Below are positions 36,572-45,240 of a DNA stretch of 64,000 bases, piece by piece; positions within the stretch are counted from its first letter, which is position 1, and every line of letters starts with the position of its first letter. The stretch spans positions 141,876 through 205,875 of the forward strand of contig JAJVIC010000002.1 of NCBI GenBank assembly GCA_022072225.1, given 5' to 3'. The DNA comes from Bacteroidia bacterium. Its GTDB lineage: Bacteria; Bacteroidota; Bacteroidia; SXHM01. A program made the position numbers and the translations under genes. The notes below the pieces were generated by a model. That model was not told the DNA's origin. It made no database searches and was given only the letters and a program-made list of their open reading frames with translations.

Positions 36572-36671
36572 AGGTAATATGTAAAAAGTAAGAGGTAATA
36601 TTTACCGGCAGGCTGCCAACAAATATTACCTTTTAAATAGTACTTATTAAATAGCTTACTCTTTTACAACC
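36572..36671. repeat. Heptamer runs in inverted arrangement
   Basis: Words AGGTAAT, ATGTAAA, AAGTAAG, AGGTAAT on the left are matched by ATTACCT, TTTAAAT, AGTACTT, ATTAAAT, AGCTTAC and TCTTTTA on the right. The left and right sets are partly complementary. This is the left part of an 800-bp gene-free stretch (36567-37367). The next 180 bp (to 36850) show no feature I can name. Confidence 0.6.
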
Positions 36672-36850
36672 TTCCTGTTTACCTGTTGCTCGCAATCAAT
36701 CCTGTCCAACGGAAATAGTATTTGAATCCTTTTTAATCCATTTCACGAACATTATAATTATATATCCCCCAATCTGCCATGTTTTCCACTTTCCTGTCCC
36801 AATGTCATGTTTTTCTCTTTAAATCACAAAGGTTAGCAGCCAGTCCTGCG

Positions 36851-37228
36851 ATTCGGCAGGGAGCGCGAACGAGTTGGCAAGAACCGCGAACGACTGGGAA
36901 AGTATAGCGAACGAGTCGGCAGAGACCGCGGAAGACCTGACAGTGACCGCGAACGACTTGGAAGGTATAGCGACCGAGTCTGCAGAGACCGCGGAAGACT
37001 TGGCAGTATCCGCGAACGACTTGGAAGGTATCCCGAACGAGTCGGCACAGACCGCGGAAGACCTGGCAGGCATTGCGAACAAGTCGGCAGGATCCGCGGA
37101 AGACTGGACAGGTGTTGCGGACGAGTTGGTAGATACCGCGAAAGGCTATGCATGTATCGCTAAAGAGGCGAATACTCTTGCGGAAGACACGAACACGGTC
37201 GCGAATGACAGTGCAGGTATAGTGCTTA
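36851..37228. repeat. 21-bp tandem array C (18 units)
   Basis: Eighteen units of exactly 21 bp were phased by hand, e.g. AGTCGGCAGAGACCGCGGAAG-like and ACTTGGAAGGTATAGCGAAC-like forms that tend to alternate. GC content is well above the flanks. One frame on each strand stays open, but only non-ATG starts are available and no ribosome site was seen, so no gene is called. Units drift gradually towards the right end. Confidence 0.92.
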
Positions 37229-37285
37229 ATTAATGAAAAGTAAGGAAAACGCTACACTCCTTTGTGCTCTTTGCGGCTGTTAACT

Positions 37286-37327
37286 ATTTTCTATTTCAAT
37301 TTTTCTATTTGCTGTTTTCTATCATTC
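37286..37327. repeat. Heptamer run before the amino-acid dehydrogenase gene
   Basis: Words ATTTTCT, ATTTCAA, TTTTTCT, ATTTGCT, GTTTTCT and ATCATTC follow each other. The word type matches the complement of the AGAAAAT run at 45146. It supplies the upstream half of the promoter below. Confidence 0.6.
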
Positions 37328-37334
37328 GGTTTAC

Positions 37335-37342
37335 TACTTTTG
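37335..37342 (+). promoter_or_regulatory. -7 element of the amino-acid dehydrogenase gene
   Basis: TACTTTTG matches TAnnTTTG, 25 bp before the ATG. A TTG at 37309-37311, spacing 23 bp, lies inside the heptamer run. Confidence 0.5.
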
Positions 37343-37367
37343 CCCCCGCTTAAAAAATCAAAAATTC

Positions 37368-38456
37368 ATGTCGTTCAAAACAACAACCGCTTCTTCATCC
37401 ATTACCAAAGGCGTTTTATCAAAAATGGAGGAGATGGAACACGAACAGGTGTTGTTTTGTACCGATAAAAAAACAGGACTGAAAGCCATTATAGCCGTAC
37501 ACAATACTGTGCTTGGCCCTGCGTTAGGCGGCACCCGCATGTGGAACTATGCTACCGAAGAAGAAGCTCTGAATGATGTATTGCGCCTTTCACGGGGAAT
37601 GACTTTTAAAGCAGCCATCACCGGATTAAAACTCGGTGGAGGAAAAGCCGTAATCATTGGCGATGCCAAAACACAAAAGAACGAAGCGCTCATGCGCAGG
37701 TTCGGGAAGTTTGTGCAAACCCTTGGCGGCAAATACATAACTGCCGAAGATGTAGGAATGGAAACCCAGGACATGGTTTACATCAAAAAAGAAACAAACT
37801 ACGTTACCGGCTTGCCACAGGAAATGGGAGGCAACGGAAATCCATCGCCTGTTACTGCCTATGGAGTGTATATGGGCATGAAAGCTTCAGCAAAATTTAC
37901 CTGGGGCAGCAATTCTCTGGAAGGGAAAAAGATATTGGTGCAGGGTACAGGACATGTTGGTGAAACTCTTATTGATTACCTGACCAAAGAAAAAGCAGTT
38001 GTTTTTGTTAATGATATAAACGAACAGCGCGTGAAAGCAATTGTTGCAAAATACAATGCCACAGCAGTTACAGGAAATATCTATGCCGAGGAAGTGGACA
38101 TCTACGCGCCTTGTGCCTTAGGAGCTACGCTCAACAGCGAAACCATTCCGCAATTGCGATGTGCCATAGTTTCAGGTGCTGCTAATAATCAGTTGCTTGA
38201 TGAGCAGGTACACGGACAAATGCTGAAAGAAAGAGGTATTGTATATGCCCCCGATTTTTTAATTAATGCCGGTGGAATTATCACTGTTTATGCCGAAGTA
38301 GCAGGCTACAATATGGAGAAAACCATGGAAGAAACAGCTAAAATTTATGATACAACACTAAACATATTAAACACCGCCAAAGAGCAAAACATTACCACTG
38401 CCCAGGCAGCCTTAAATGTGGCTATGGCGCGTATTGAAGAAGCAAGAAAAAATTAA
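37368..38456 (+). CDS. Leucine/valine-type amino acid dehydrogenase
   Basis: A 362-residue, NAD-dependent oxidoreductase of the Glu/Leu/Phe/Val dehydrogenase family. GPALGGTRMW and the GLKLGGGKAV catalytic Lys lie in the N-terminal domain, ITAEDVGMETQDM follows, and the Rossmann motif is GTGHVGET. Length and motifs fit leucine or valine dehydrogenase rather than glutamate dehydrogenase. It would link branched-chain amino acids to keto acids. The stop is followed by a palindrome after one base. Confidence 0.92.
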   Translation: MSFKTTTASSSITKGVLSKMEEMEHEQVLFCTDKKTGLKAIIAVHNTVLGPALGGTRMWNYATEEEALNDVLRLSRGMTFKAAITGLKLGGGKAVIIGDAKTQKNEALMRRFGKFVQTLGGKYITAEDVGMETQDMVYIKKETNYVTGLPQEMGGNGNPSPVTAYGVYMGMKASAKFTWGSNSLEGKKILVQGTGHVGETLIDYLTKEKAVVFVNDINEQRVKAIVAKYNATAVTGNIYAEEVDIYAPCALGATLNSETIPQLRCAIVSGAANNQLLDEQVHGQMLKERGIVYAPDFLINAGGIITVYAEVAGYNMEKTMEETAKIYDTTLNILNTAKEQNITTAQAALNVAMARIEEARKN

Positions 38457-38457
38457 A

Positions 38458-38535
38458 CGTCATTGCGAGCGAAGCGAAGCAATCTCATAACGAAAACAGA
38501 TTGCTTCGTCCGCTTAAGGCGGACTCGTAATGACG
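38458..38535. repeat. Palindromic intergenic element, CGTCATTGCGAG type
   Basis: Arms CGTCATTGCGAG and CTCGTAATGACG, with GAAGCAATCT and AGATTGCTTC inside. It starts one base after the dehydrogenase stop. A second member of the family is at 46177-46274. Confidence 0.8.
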
Positions 38536-38587
38536 AACTTTAAACATTGAACTTTTAAACTTTAAACTAAATACCGTTCTTTAAATC

Positions 38588-39532
38588 ATGTTGAGCAGAC
38601 GACACCTCAGAGTTAAGGTAATGCAAGCCATTTATGCATTCCTTCAGGGCGATAATAACGACCTCGCCAAAGGCGAAAAGGAATTACTTAAAGCAATCAA
38701 AAAGATGTACGACCTCTATATCTTTATCCTGTTGCTCCTTCCAGAACTGATTGATTTCGGAAAAGCAAGAATAGAGGAACGCAAACAAAAACGACTGCCA
38801 ACTGCCGAAGATTTAAATCCCAATACCAAATTTGTTGACAATCTGTTATTGGCAAAACTTACCAATAATATTTACCTGCGCAGAGAAGCAGAAGTGCGCA
38901 AACTCTCCTGGGCCGGCCAACCCGAGTTAATCAAAAAGATTTACAATAATATTGAAGCAAGTGATGAATATGCTACTTATATGAATAATGGAGATAATTC
39001 CTATGTCACCGGACAAAAGTTTGTTCAGTCAGTTTTTAAAAAATATGTAGCTACTGAAGAGATGCTTCATTTTCTTTTTGAAGAAAAAAGCATTTACTGG
39101 GTTGATGACCTTGATTTCATTAACAGTATGGTGGTTAAAACCATCGGAACCATTGGTGAAGATGCAGGTGATAATGCTCCCTTACTTCCTTTGCTGAAAG
39201 ATGATGACGACCGCAGATTTATGCTCGACCTTTTTCATAAAACAATCATTCATGAAAAAGAATACGATGAACTGATTAAACCCAAATTACAAAACTGGGA
39301 AATGGAAAGGGTAGCATTTATGGATGTGTTGCTGATGAAAATGGCAATCTCAGAATTTCTGAACTTTCCTACTGTTCCCACTAAAGTGAGTATGAACGAA
39401 TACATTGAAATTTCAAAAGATTACAGCACGCCACAAAGCAAAGTGTTCATCAACGGAATATTAGACAAACTGCTGGCAGATTTTAAACGCGAAAACAAAA
39501 TTCAGAAAACAGGAAGAGGATTAATGGAGTAG
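38588..39532 (+). CDS. nusB: Transcription antitermination factor NusB
   Basis: A 314-residue protein, about twice the E. coli length; this is the long Bacteroidota form. The start MLSRRHLRVKVMQAIYAFLQ binds boxA RNA, and the C-terminal helices (ERVAFMDVLLMKMAISEFL, YIEISKDYSTPQSKVFINGILDKL) are the conserved NusB end. The 150-residue middle region is a lineage-specific helical insertion. It acts with NusE in rRNA antitermination. Confidence 0.93.
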   Translation: MLSRRHLRVKVMQAIYAFLQGDNNDLAKGEKELLKAIKKMYDLYIFILLLLPELIDFGKARIEERKQKRLPTAEDLNPNTKFVDNLLLAKLTNNIYLRREAEVRKLSWAGQPELIKKIYNNIEASDEYATYMNNGDNSYVTGQKFVQSVFKKYVATEEMLHFLFEEKSIYWVDDLDFINSMVVKTIGTIGEDAGDNAPLLPLLKDDDDRRFMLDLFHKTIIHEKEYDELIKPKLQNWEMERVAFMDVLLMKMAISEFLNFPTVPTKVSMNEYIEISKDYSTPQSKVFINGILDKLLADFKRENKIQKTGRGLME

Positions 39533-39538
39533 AAATTA

Positions 39539-39597
39539 ACCGCAGAGGCGCAAAGCCGCTGAGATTATGTTTCTCTGCGTCTCCGCGCCTCTGCGGT
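39539..39597. repeat. Palindrome just upstream of prfC
   Basis: Arms ACCGCAGAGGCGC and GCGCCTCTGCGGT pair perfectly, with a second pair (AGCCGCTGAGA, TCTCTGCGTC-like) inside. It ends 13 bp before the prfC ATG, so in mRNA it would sit at or over the ribosome-binding region. Confidence 0.8.
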
Positions 39598-39610
39598 GAA
39601 AAAAGATAGA

Positions 39611-41206
39611 ATGACATTCAAAGAAGAAATACAACGCAGGCGCACCTTTGCCATCGTCAGTCACCCGGATGCGGGAAAAACTACATTGACTGAAAAATTA
39701 CTATTGTTTGGCGGAGCAATTCAAATTGCGGGTGCAGTAAAATCAAACAAGATAAAAAAGACCGCCACCAGCGACTGGATGGAGATTGAGAAGCAACGCG
39801 GAATTTCTGTTGCCACTTCGGTAATGGCATTTGATTACAAAGGCAAAAAGATAAACATCCTTGATACGCCCGGTCACCAGGATTTTGCGGAAGATACCTT
39901 CAGAACTTTAACAGCAGTTGACAGCGTAATAGTTGTTATTGATGCCGCGAAAGGAGTAGAGCCGCAAACAATTAAACTTGTTGAGGTTTGCCGTATGCGC
40001 AAAACACCAATCATAGTTTTTGTAAATAAATTAGACCGTGAAGGAATAGATACCTTTGATTTGTTGGATGACATTGAGAAAAAACTTTTCATCAAAGTTC
40101 GTCCGCTAAGCTGGCCAATTGGCATGGGGCAGGATTTTAAAGGAGTTTATACTATCTGGGAAAAAAATCTTAACCTGTTTAATCCACACGGAAAACAGAA
40201 AGACGAGGAAACTATACGCATCACTGATGTACAAAGTCCGGAACTGGAGAAACACATAGGTGAAAGAGCTTCTGTAAAACTGCGCGAAGACTTGGAATTG
40301 GTAGAAGGTGTATATCCTGAATTTAAGGTTAGCACGTATTTAGCCGGTGATATTTCGCCTGTTTTTTTCGGTAGTGCCATTAATAATTTTGGTGTACGTG
40401 AGTTGCTTGATTGTTTTATTGAAATTGCGCCATCACCCGTTGGACGTACTACGGAAGAACGTGCCGTAGCACCCGATGAAGAAAAGTTCAGTGGTTTTAT
40501 TTTTAAGATACATGCCAACATGGATCCAAACCACCGCAATCGTATTGCTTTTGTGCGCGTGTGTTCCGGCAAATTTCAGCGAAGTAAAAATTACCTGCAT
40601 GTAAGGTTGGCTAAGCAATTACGATTTTCATCGCCAACCTCTTTCATGGCGGATAAAAAAGAGATTATTGACGAAGCTTTTCCGGGTGATATTGTTGGTT
40701 TACCCGATAGCGGTAATTTTAAAATCGGTGATACCTTAACAGAAGGAGAAATGCTGCATTTTAAAGGTATTCCAAGTTTTTCACCCGAGCTTTTCCGTTA
40801 TGTAGAAAACTCTGACCCGATGAAAAGCAAACAACTTGCAAAAGGTTTGGAACAACTCATGGACGAAGGTGTTGCGCAGTTATTTACCAGTAAATGGAAT
40901 GGCAGAAAAATTATAGGAACAGTGGGCGCGCTGCAATTTGAAGTAATACAATTTCGTTTGTTGCACGAGTACGGAGCATCGTGCCGTTATCAACCCATAA
41001 ATCTATATAAAGCTTGCTGGCTAACAAGTGCAGATAAAAATGAACTTGCCCGTTTTATGGAACGTAAAGCAGATAATATTACAGAAGATAAAGACGGCAA
41101 CCCTGTTTTTCTTGCAGATTCTGCATGGGCACTGCAAATGGCAAAAGAACAATATCCTAAGGTGGAGTTTAATTTTACCAGCGAGGGTAATTTCGGGAAG
41201 AATTAA
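39611..41206 (+). CDS. prfC: Peptide chain release factor 3
   Basis: A 531-residue GTPase that removes RF1/RF2 from the ribosome after termination. G1 is [10 protein letters not shown]2 RGISV, G3 DTPGHQDF, G4 NKLD, followed by domains II and III ([14 protein letters not shown] near the end). I take ATG 39611, which gives the family N-terminus. An in-frame GTG at 39596 lies in the palindrome. The E. coli protein is 529 residues. Confidence 0.95.
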   Translation: MTFKEEIQRRRTFAIVSHPDAGKTTLTEKLLLFGGAIQIAGAVKSNKIKKTATSDWMEIEKQRGISVATSVMAFDYKGKKINILDTPGHQDFAEDTFRTLTAVDSVIVVIDAAKGVEPQTIKLVEVCRMRKTPIIVFVNKLDREGIDTFDLLDDIEKKLFIKVRPLSWPIGMGQDFKGVYTIWEKNLNLFNPHGKQKDEETIRITDVQSPELEKHIGERASVKLREDLELVEGVYPEFKVSTYLAGDISPVFFGSAINNFGVRELLDCFIEIAPSPVGRTTEERAVAPDEEKFSGFIFKIHANMDPNHRNRIAFVRVCSGKFQRSKNYLHVRLAKQLRFSSPTSFMADKKEIIDEAFPGDIVGLPDSGNFKIGDTLTEGEMLHFKGIPSFSPELFRYVENSDPMKSKQLAKGLEQLMDEGVAQLFTSKWNGRKIIGTVGALQFEVIQFRLLHEYGASCRYQPINLYKACWLTSADKNELARFMERKADNITEDKDGNPVFLADSAWALQMAKEQYPKVEFNFTSEGNFGKN

Positions 41207-41208
41207 TT

Positions 41209-41679
41209 TTATTTTTCTTCTTTTTTCTCCTGAATTTTTTCAAGCAGTTTGCGTTTAAACTGCTCTTCAGCTTTGTAGAACTGAGCCACTTTTTTTACAG
41301 GAAGTATAGCTTTATATTGAGCAACATATTTTTTATGAATATCTAATTCTTTTTGGCGGCTTGCCATTTCGTCATTTATCAGTTTTTCAATGTCGGCATC
41401 AGACATAATATCAAATGTCTCTTTGGCATTTTCGCGCGAGAGTTTACGCTCTTTGCGTAATGCCTCAATCTCGTTATTCATTTGGTTGTAAACAGGCCAG
41501 AATTTCTGGGCCTCATCGGGTGTGAGATTCATTTGTTGTGTAATGAATCCGATTTTCATCGCTTCAACCTTTTCCTTTTTTTGTTCATGTTTTGGCCCGG
41601 GTTGGGCAATTGTAGTTGTTGAAAATCCAATCAGAGCAACAAATGCAAATAAGGCAATTTTGATGTTTGTAGTATTCAT
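41209..41679 (-). CDS. Spy/CpxP-like periplasmic protein
   Basis: A 156-residue protein with a signal peptide (MNTTNIKIALFAFVALIGFSTTTIAQ). The rest is a charged helical domain with an LTPDEAQKFWPVYNQ motif of LTxxQ type and a Lys/Glu-rich tail. Spy/CpxP relatives are envelope-stress chaperones. It follows the putative anti-sigma gene and ECF sigma gene and is likely their target or sensor. Confidence 0.8.
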   Translation of the reverse strand: MNTTNIKIALFAFVALIGFSTTTIAQPGPKHEQKKEKVEAMKIGFITQQMNLTPDEAQKFWPVYNQMNNEIEALRKERKLSRENAKETFDIMSDADIEKLINDEMASRQKELDIHKKYVAQYKAILPVKKVAQFYKAEEQFKRKLLEKIQEKKEEK

Positions 41680-41691
41680 GTTCTTGATTAT

Positions 41692-42183
41692 TTATAGTTC
41701 GTTTATTAAATCTAAATCAATATTGTTTTCAACTAAGTAGTCAATAATTATTTCGTCTGAAATTTCTTCTTCATTCAGTATTTCTGTTTCTTCAATTACT
41801 TCTGTATCTAAAACCTCAATCAGTACTTCTTCGTCAATAGTTTCAATTTTTTCGGTTGAAACTACATCTGCAATTTCAGCCTGAGTTGGAGGTTTCAAGG
41901 GTGCTTCAATAATGTGATTTAAACCAATAACTGAAATTGCAACCAAAAGCGTTGCGGCAACTGCATAGTATGGATTGTAAAGTTTGCGGATAATGCCTTT
42001 CTTTTTTAAAGGTGTAAGCGAAGGTTGCTCGTATTTAATACGCTCATTTAATTTGCGGTTGAATTCATCAAAATAACCTTCAGGCTCTTTGAAATCGATG
42101 GGAGTTTGCTTTAGTTTCGTCAGCAATGGGCTCTCGTATTCTGACTTGCCTTCTTCGTTATAATCTTTTTTGTTCGTGTTCAT
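41692..42183 (-). CDS. Putative anti-sigma factor, single-pass membrane protein
   Basis: A 163-residue protein. The N-terminal 85 residues are cytoplasmic (PEGYFDEFNRKLNERI is a motif seen in Bacteroidota proteins next to ECF sigma genes). A transmembrane helix (YYAVAATLLVAISVIGLN, about 90-108) and an acidic periplasmic tail follow. Position right after the sigma gene suggests it holds the sigma at the membrane. No zinc-binding HxxxCxxC is present, so this is inferred from context. Confidence 0.7.
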   Translation of the reverse strand: MNTNKKDYNEEGKSEYESPLLTKLKQTPIDFKEPEGYFDEFNRKLNERIKYEQPSLTPLKKKGIIRKLYNPYYAVAATLLVAISVIGLNHIIEAPLKPPTQAEIADVVSTEKIETIDEEVLIEVLDTEVIEETEILNEEEISDEIIIDYLVENNIDLDLINEL

Positions 42184-42215
42184 TTGTTGTTAAGATTGTT
42201 TTTGGACAAAAAGGT

Positions 42216-42761
42216 TTAACCTTTGGTAATAAAATCTTCAATTTTTTTTACTGCATGGTGGTAGGATGCTTTCAGCGCACCTACCGAAGTGTCAAGTACA
42301 GCGCTCATTTCCTCGTATTTCATGCCATCAAAGTATTTCATATTAAAAACCAAACGCTGCTTTTCAGGAAGGGTTAAAATTGCCTTTTGGAGCTTGCGCT
42401 GAATCTGTTCGCCTGTGTAGTTTTTTTCGCTGTCAATTTTTTCATGCAAGCCATATTCAACATCATTGATTGAAATAGTATTGCTGTTTTTTTTCTTAGT
42501 AAGAAAAGTTAGGCATTCGTTGGTAGCAATTCGGTAGAGCCAGGTATAGAGTTGTGCATCTTCGCGGAAATTATCTAAACCTTTCCAGACTTTGATAAAT
42601 GTATTTTGCAGAATGTCATCCGTATCATCATGGTCAATCACCATTTTGCGGATGTGCCAGTAAATGCGCTTCTGGTATTTGCCCAGAATTTGATTGAATG
42701 CGCTGTCGCGGCTTTCGGGCTTTCGAAAATTTGCGAGTAATTCTTTGTCTTCTGTTTCCAT
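42216..42761 (-). CDS. ECF-type RNA polymerase sigma factor
   Basis: A 181-residue protein with region 2 (DDTDDILQNTFIKVWKGLDNFR and the WLYRIATNECLTFL helix) and region 4 (LPEKQRLVFNMKYFDGMKYEEMSAVLDTSVGALKASYHHAVKKI). No extra domains. It leads the sigma, anti-sigma, Spy-like operon and probably responds to envelope stress. It probably controls its own promoter. Confidence 0.93.
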   Translation of the reverse strand: METEDKELLANFRKPESRDSAFNQILGKYQKRIYWHIRKMVIDHDDTDDILQNTFIKVWKGLDNFREDAQLYTWLYRIATNECLTFLTKKKNSNTISINDVEYGLHEKIDSEKNYTGEQIQRKLQKAILTLPEKQRLVFNMKYFDGMKYEEMSAVLDTSVGALKASYHHAVKKIEDFITKG

Positions 42762-42826
42762 GTTGCAGAATTTATGTTGAAGGAAACAAAAGTGTCAGTT
42801 CAGAACTGCAATGAAATGAAACAGGA

Positions 42827-43804
42827 TTAATTCCCTTTTCTTGAAATCACCTTCTCTGCTGCCTGTACTATATTGGGAGTATCCAATCCGTATTTTTTCA
42901 GCAATTGTTCCGGAGTTCCGCTTTCGCCAAAACTGTCGTTTACAGCTACCATTTCAATGGGAGCCGGAAAATGCTGCGCCAGAACTTGCGCGATGCTATC
43001 ACCAAGTCCTCCGTTCATTTGATGTTCTTCAGCTGTTACCACACTTTTTGTTTTCCTGACTGATGCTATGACAGCCTCCACATCCAAAGGTTTAATTGTG
43101 TGTATGTTTATTATTTCAGCGCTGATTCCTTTCTCGTCCAAAATCTTTTTTGCTTCCAATGCTTTCCACACCAGATGTCCGGTTGCGAAAATGGTAACAT
43201 CTGTTCCGTCAAAGAATTTCAGTGCTTTCCCAAACACAAACGGGTATTGACCGCCTGTAAAATTAGGAACTTTGGGCCTGCCGAAACGCAGGTAAACAGG
43301 TCCGTGAATATCGGCAATGGCAATGGTTGCGTCTTTTGTCTGGTTATAATCGCAGGGATTAACAACCGCCATTCCCGGAAGCATTTTCATCATGCCGATG
43401 TCTTCCAGAATTTGGTGTGTTGCACCGTCTTCGCCCAGCGTAAGTCCTGCATGTGAAGCGCAGATTTTTACATTCTTATCTGAGTAAGCAACCGACTGCC
43501 GGATTTGGTCATAAACTCTACCTGTTGAGAAGTTGGCAAATGTTCCTGTGAACGGAATTTTTCCGCCAATGGTTAATCCCGCTGCAATGCCTATCATGTT
43601 GGCTTCTGCAATTCCTACCTGGAAAAATCGGTCAGGAAATTCTTTTTTAAAGGCATCCATTTTAAGCGAACCTGTCAGGTCGGCACAAAGCGCAACAACG
43701 TTTTTGTTTTTTTTGCCGAGTTCGTGTAAACCCGCACCAAATCCGCTGCGTGTGTCTTTGTCTTCCGATACTTTTTCAATTGCCATAGTAATTGTTTTTT
43801 CCAT
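42827..43804 (-). CDS. Transketolase, C-terminal subunit
   Basis: A 325-residue protein corresponding to the pyrimidine-binding and C-terminal domains of transketolase (EKVSEDKDTRSGFGAGLHELGKK, GITMPGMAVVNPCD-like and GLGDSIAQVLAQHFPAP segments). It acts with the N-terminal subunit at 45241-46086 as one enzyme of the pentose phosphate pathway. Split transketolases are known in bacteria and archaea, normally with adjacent halves. Here a VWA gene lies between them. The start is one base from the VWA stop. Confidence 0.93.
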   Translation of the reverse strand: MEKTITMAIEKVSEDKDTRSGFGAGLHELGKKNKNVVALCADLTGSLKMDAFKKEFPDRFFQVGIAEANMIGIAAGLTIGGKIPFTGTFANFSTGRVYDQIRQSVAYSDKNVKICASHAGLTLGEDGATHQILEDIGMMKMLPGMAVVNPCDYNQTKDATIAIADIHGPVYLRFGRPKVPNFTGGQYPFVFGKALKFFDGTDVTIFATGHLVWKALEAKKILDEKGISAEIINIHTIKPLDVEAVIASVRKTKSVVTAEEHQMNGGLGDSIAQVLAQHFPAPIEMVAVNDSFGESGTPEQLLKKYGLDTPNIVQAAEKVISRKGN

Positions 43805-43805
43805 G

Positions 43806-45233
43806 TTAGTAGAGTTTTATTACTTCGGAACTGCCGGAAGTAATGGTAAATGGTTTTTCGATTGTGTATTCCGATTCTTTTGAGTTTTTCGGTCTGAAAA
43901 TAGCGCGGTATCTGCCCGGTTGAAGTACTAAGTTTTCCTGAATGTTTTCAAGTTTTAAATTGTAAACTAATGTTAGCTTATTGTTTTCTTCCAGATATAC
44001 ACCTCCGTATCCGGCTGTATTTTTCAGAATGTTCGCTCTTCCGGGCGCTGGAATGGTAACTGTAGTGGTGTGGCTTTGCGAAATATCTACATTGCTGATA
44101 TAAGTGCGCGGCAATGAAAGAATTTCCAGGTCGTATTTTCCTACAATGTATTTTTCTTTCTGACTAAATTCCTGAACATTTAGTGTTGGCATTTCGCCTT
44201 GTTTGCGAACAATGCATTGCAGATTTTTGTACTCACTTGCTCCGCCAGCTTTTAATTCTAAGTCGCCTTGTGGTGCATCGATACCTATAATCGTGTGTTT
44301 GCCGGGTGTAAGTTTTACGCTGTCTTTACTAACTTCAGGTATGGTATGCACCACAATTTTGTAGGTAGGCAAGGGGTCAATAATAAGCGTATCAGGATTG
44401 CCGCGGTTGTTAATAGTGTGGATGAAATTGTATTTCAATTTGCCCGAAAACATATCGTAGAAGCTCATATTTACGTTGGTTTCGGTGGGCTTGCTGTAAA
44501 TGTCTAGCAGGTTTACCTGTGCGGTGGTATTGTTCAGAGCCTGTGAGATAACGACATTCAAAACGGTTTTAAAAGTTTTTTCGTTGCTGGCATCGTAGTA
44601 GTTTCCCACGCAATCGAATTGTTTCATAATGTCAGAATCCAAGCCAACGCCAATTACAAATGGTTTTAACACAATTCCGTTTTTTTGCAAGGCGGCTGAA
44701 ACTGCACAAGGGTCGCCATCGCATTCTTCAATACCATCGGTAATCAGGATAATGATGTTGCGACAGTCATCGCATTTCGGGAAATCATTGCCTGTCTGTT
44801 CAAGCGAGTAGGCGATGGGTGTTGTTCCTTTTGGTGTAAGGCTGTTAATTTTGTTTTTTATGGCAGTGATATTATTCTTGTAAAATGGCACTTCTAATTT
44901 TGTGTCTTTACAATCGCGCTGCGAACTTGAGATATATTGACTTTGGTGCCCGTAACAACGTAATGCTAATTCTATATTTGGAACAGTTTGCAGACTGTCT
45001 AATAGTTCGCTCATCATCTTTTTCGCCACATCTATTTTCATCCCGCTTTGCCATTGCCCGAACATACTTTGCGAACCGTCAAAGACAAATAATATGCGGG
45101 TTAGGGGCTGTGTTTTTTTCTGGGTTTCTTGTGCGAAAGAGCTGTAGAAGATAGAAGATAGAAGATAGAAAATAGAAAATAGAAGCACGCTTCTAACTTC
45201 CAATTTCCAACATCCAACTTCTAATCTCTTCAT
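43806..45233 (-). CDS. Secreted VWA-domain protein with a repeat-derived signal peptide
   Basis: A 475-residue protein from ATG 45233. A signal peptide (to about SSFAQ, residue 35) precedes a von Willebrand A domain with an intact MIDAS: FDGSQSM and the later Thr/Asp positions (IILITDGIEECDGDPC). Beta-rich C-terminal segments follow. The first 28 codons are made wholly of 7-bp words (see 45146-45230). A TTG start at 45254 would overlap the transketolase N gene and is less likely. It is likely periplasmic or surface-exposed. Its place between the transketolase halves is unexplained. Confidence 0.85.
   Translation of the reverse strand: MKRLEVGCWKLEVRSVLLFSIFYLLSSIFYSSFAQETQKKTQPLTRILFVFDGSQSMFGQWQSGMKIDVAKKMMSELLDSLQTVPNIELALRCYGHQSQYISSSQRDCKDTKLEVPFYKNNITAIKNKINSLTPKGTTPIAYSLEQTGNDFPKCDDCRNIIILITDGIEECDGDPCAVSAALQKNGIVLKPFVIGVGLDSDIMKQFDCVGNYYDASNEKTFKTVLNVVISQALNNTTAQVNLLDIYSKPTETNVNMSFYDMFSGKLKYNFIHTINNRGNPDTLIIDPLPTYKIVVHTIPEVSKDSVKLTPGKHTIIGIDAPQGDLELKAGGASEYKNLQCIVRKQGEMPTLNVQEFSQKEKYIVGKYDLEILSLPRTYISNVDISQSHTTTVTIPAPGRANILKNTAGYGGVYLEENNKLTLVYNLKLENIQENLVLQPGRYRAIFRPKNSKESEYTIEKPFTITSGSSEVIKLY
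45146..45230. repeat. Heptamer run encoding the VWA signal peptide
   Basis: AGAAGAT occurs three times, then AGAAAAT twice and AGAAGCA. After an 8-bp join come ACTTCCA, ATTTCCA, ACATCCA, ACTTCTA and ATCTCTT, ending exactly at the CAT of the minus-strand start codon. Read on the minus strand the words give RLEVGCWKLEVRS and LFSIFYLLSSIFY, a basic then hydrophobic signal sequence. Confidence 0.85.
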
Positions 45234-45240
45234 TTGTGAT

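Noticed and set aside
36833-37233. Long open frames on both strands across array C as repeat proteins
   Set aside because: Frames are open because the period is 21 bp; starts are non-ATG and no ribosome site or neighbour supports translation.
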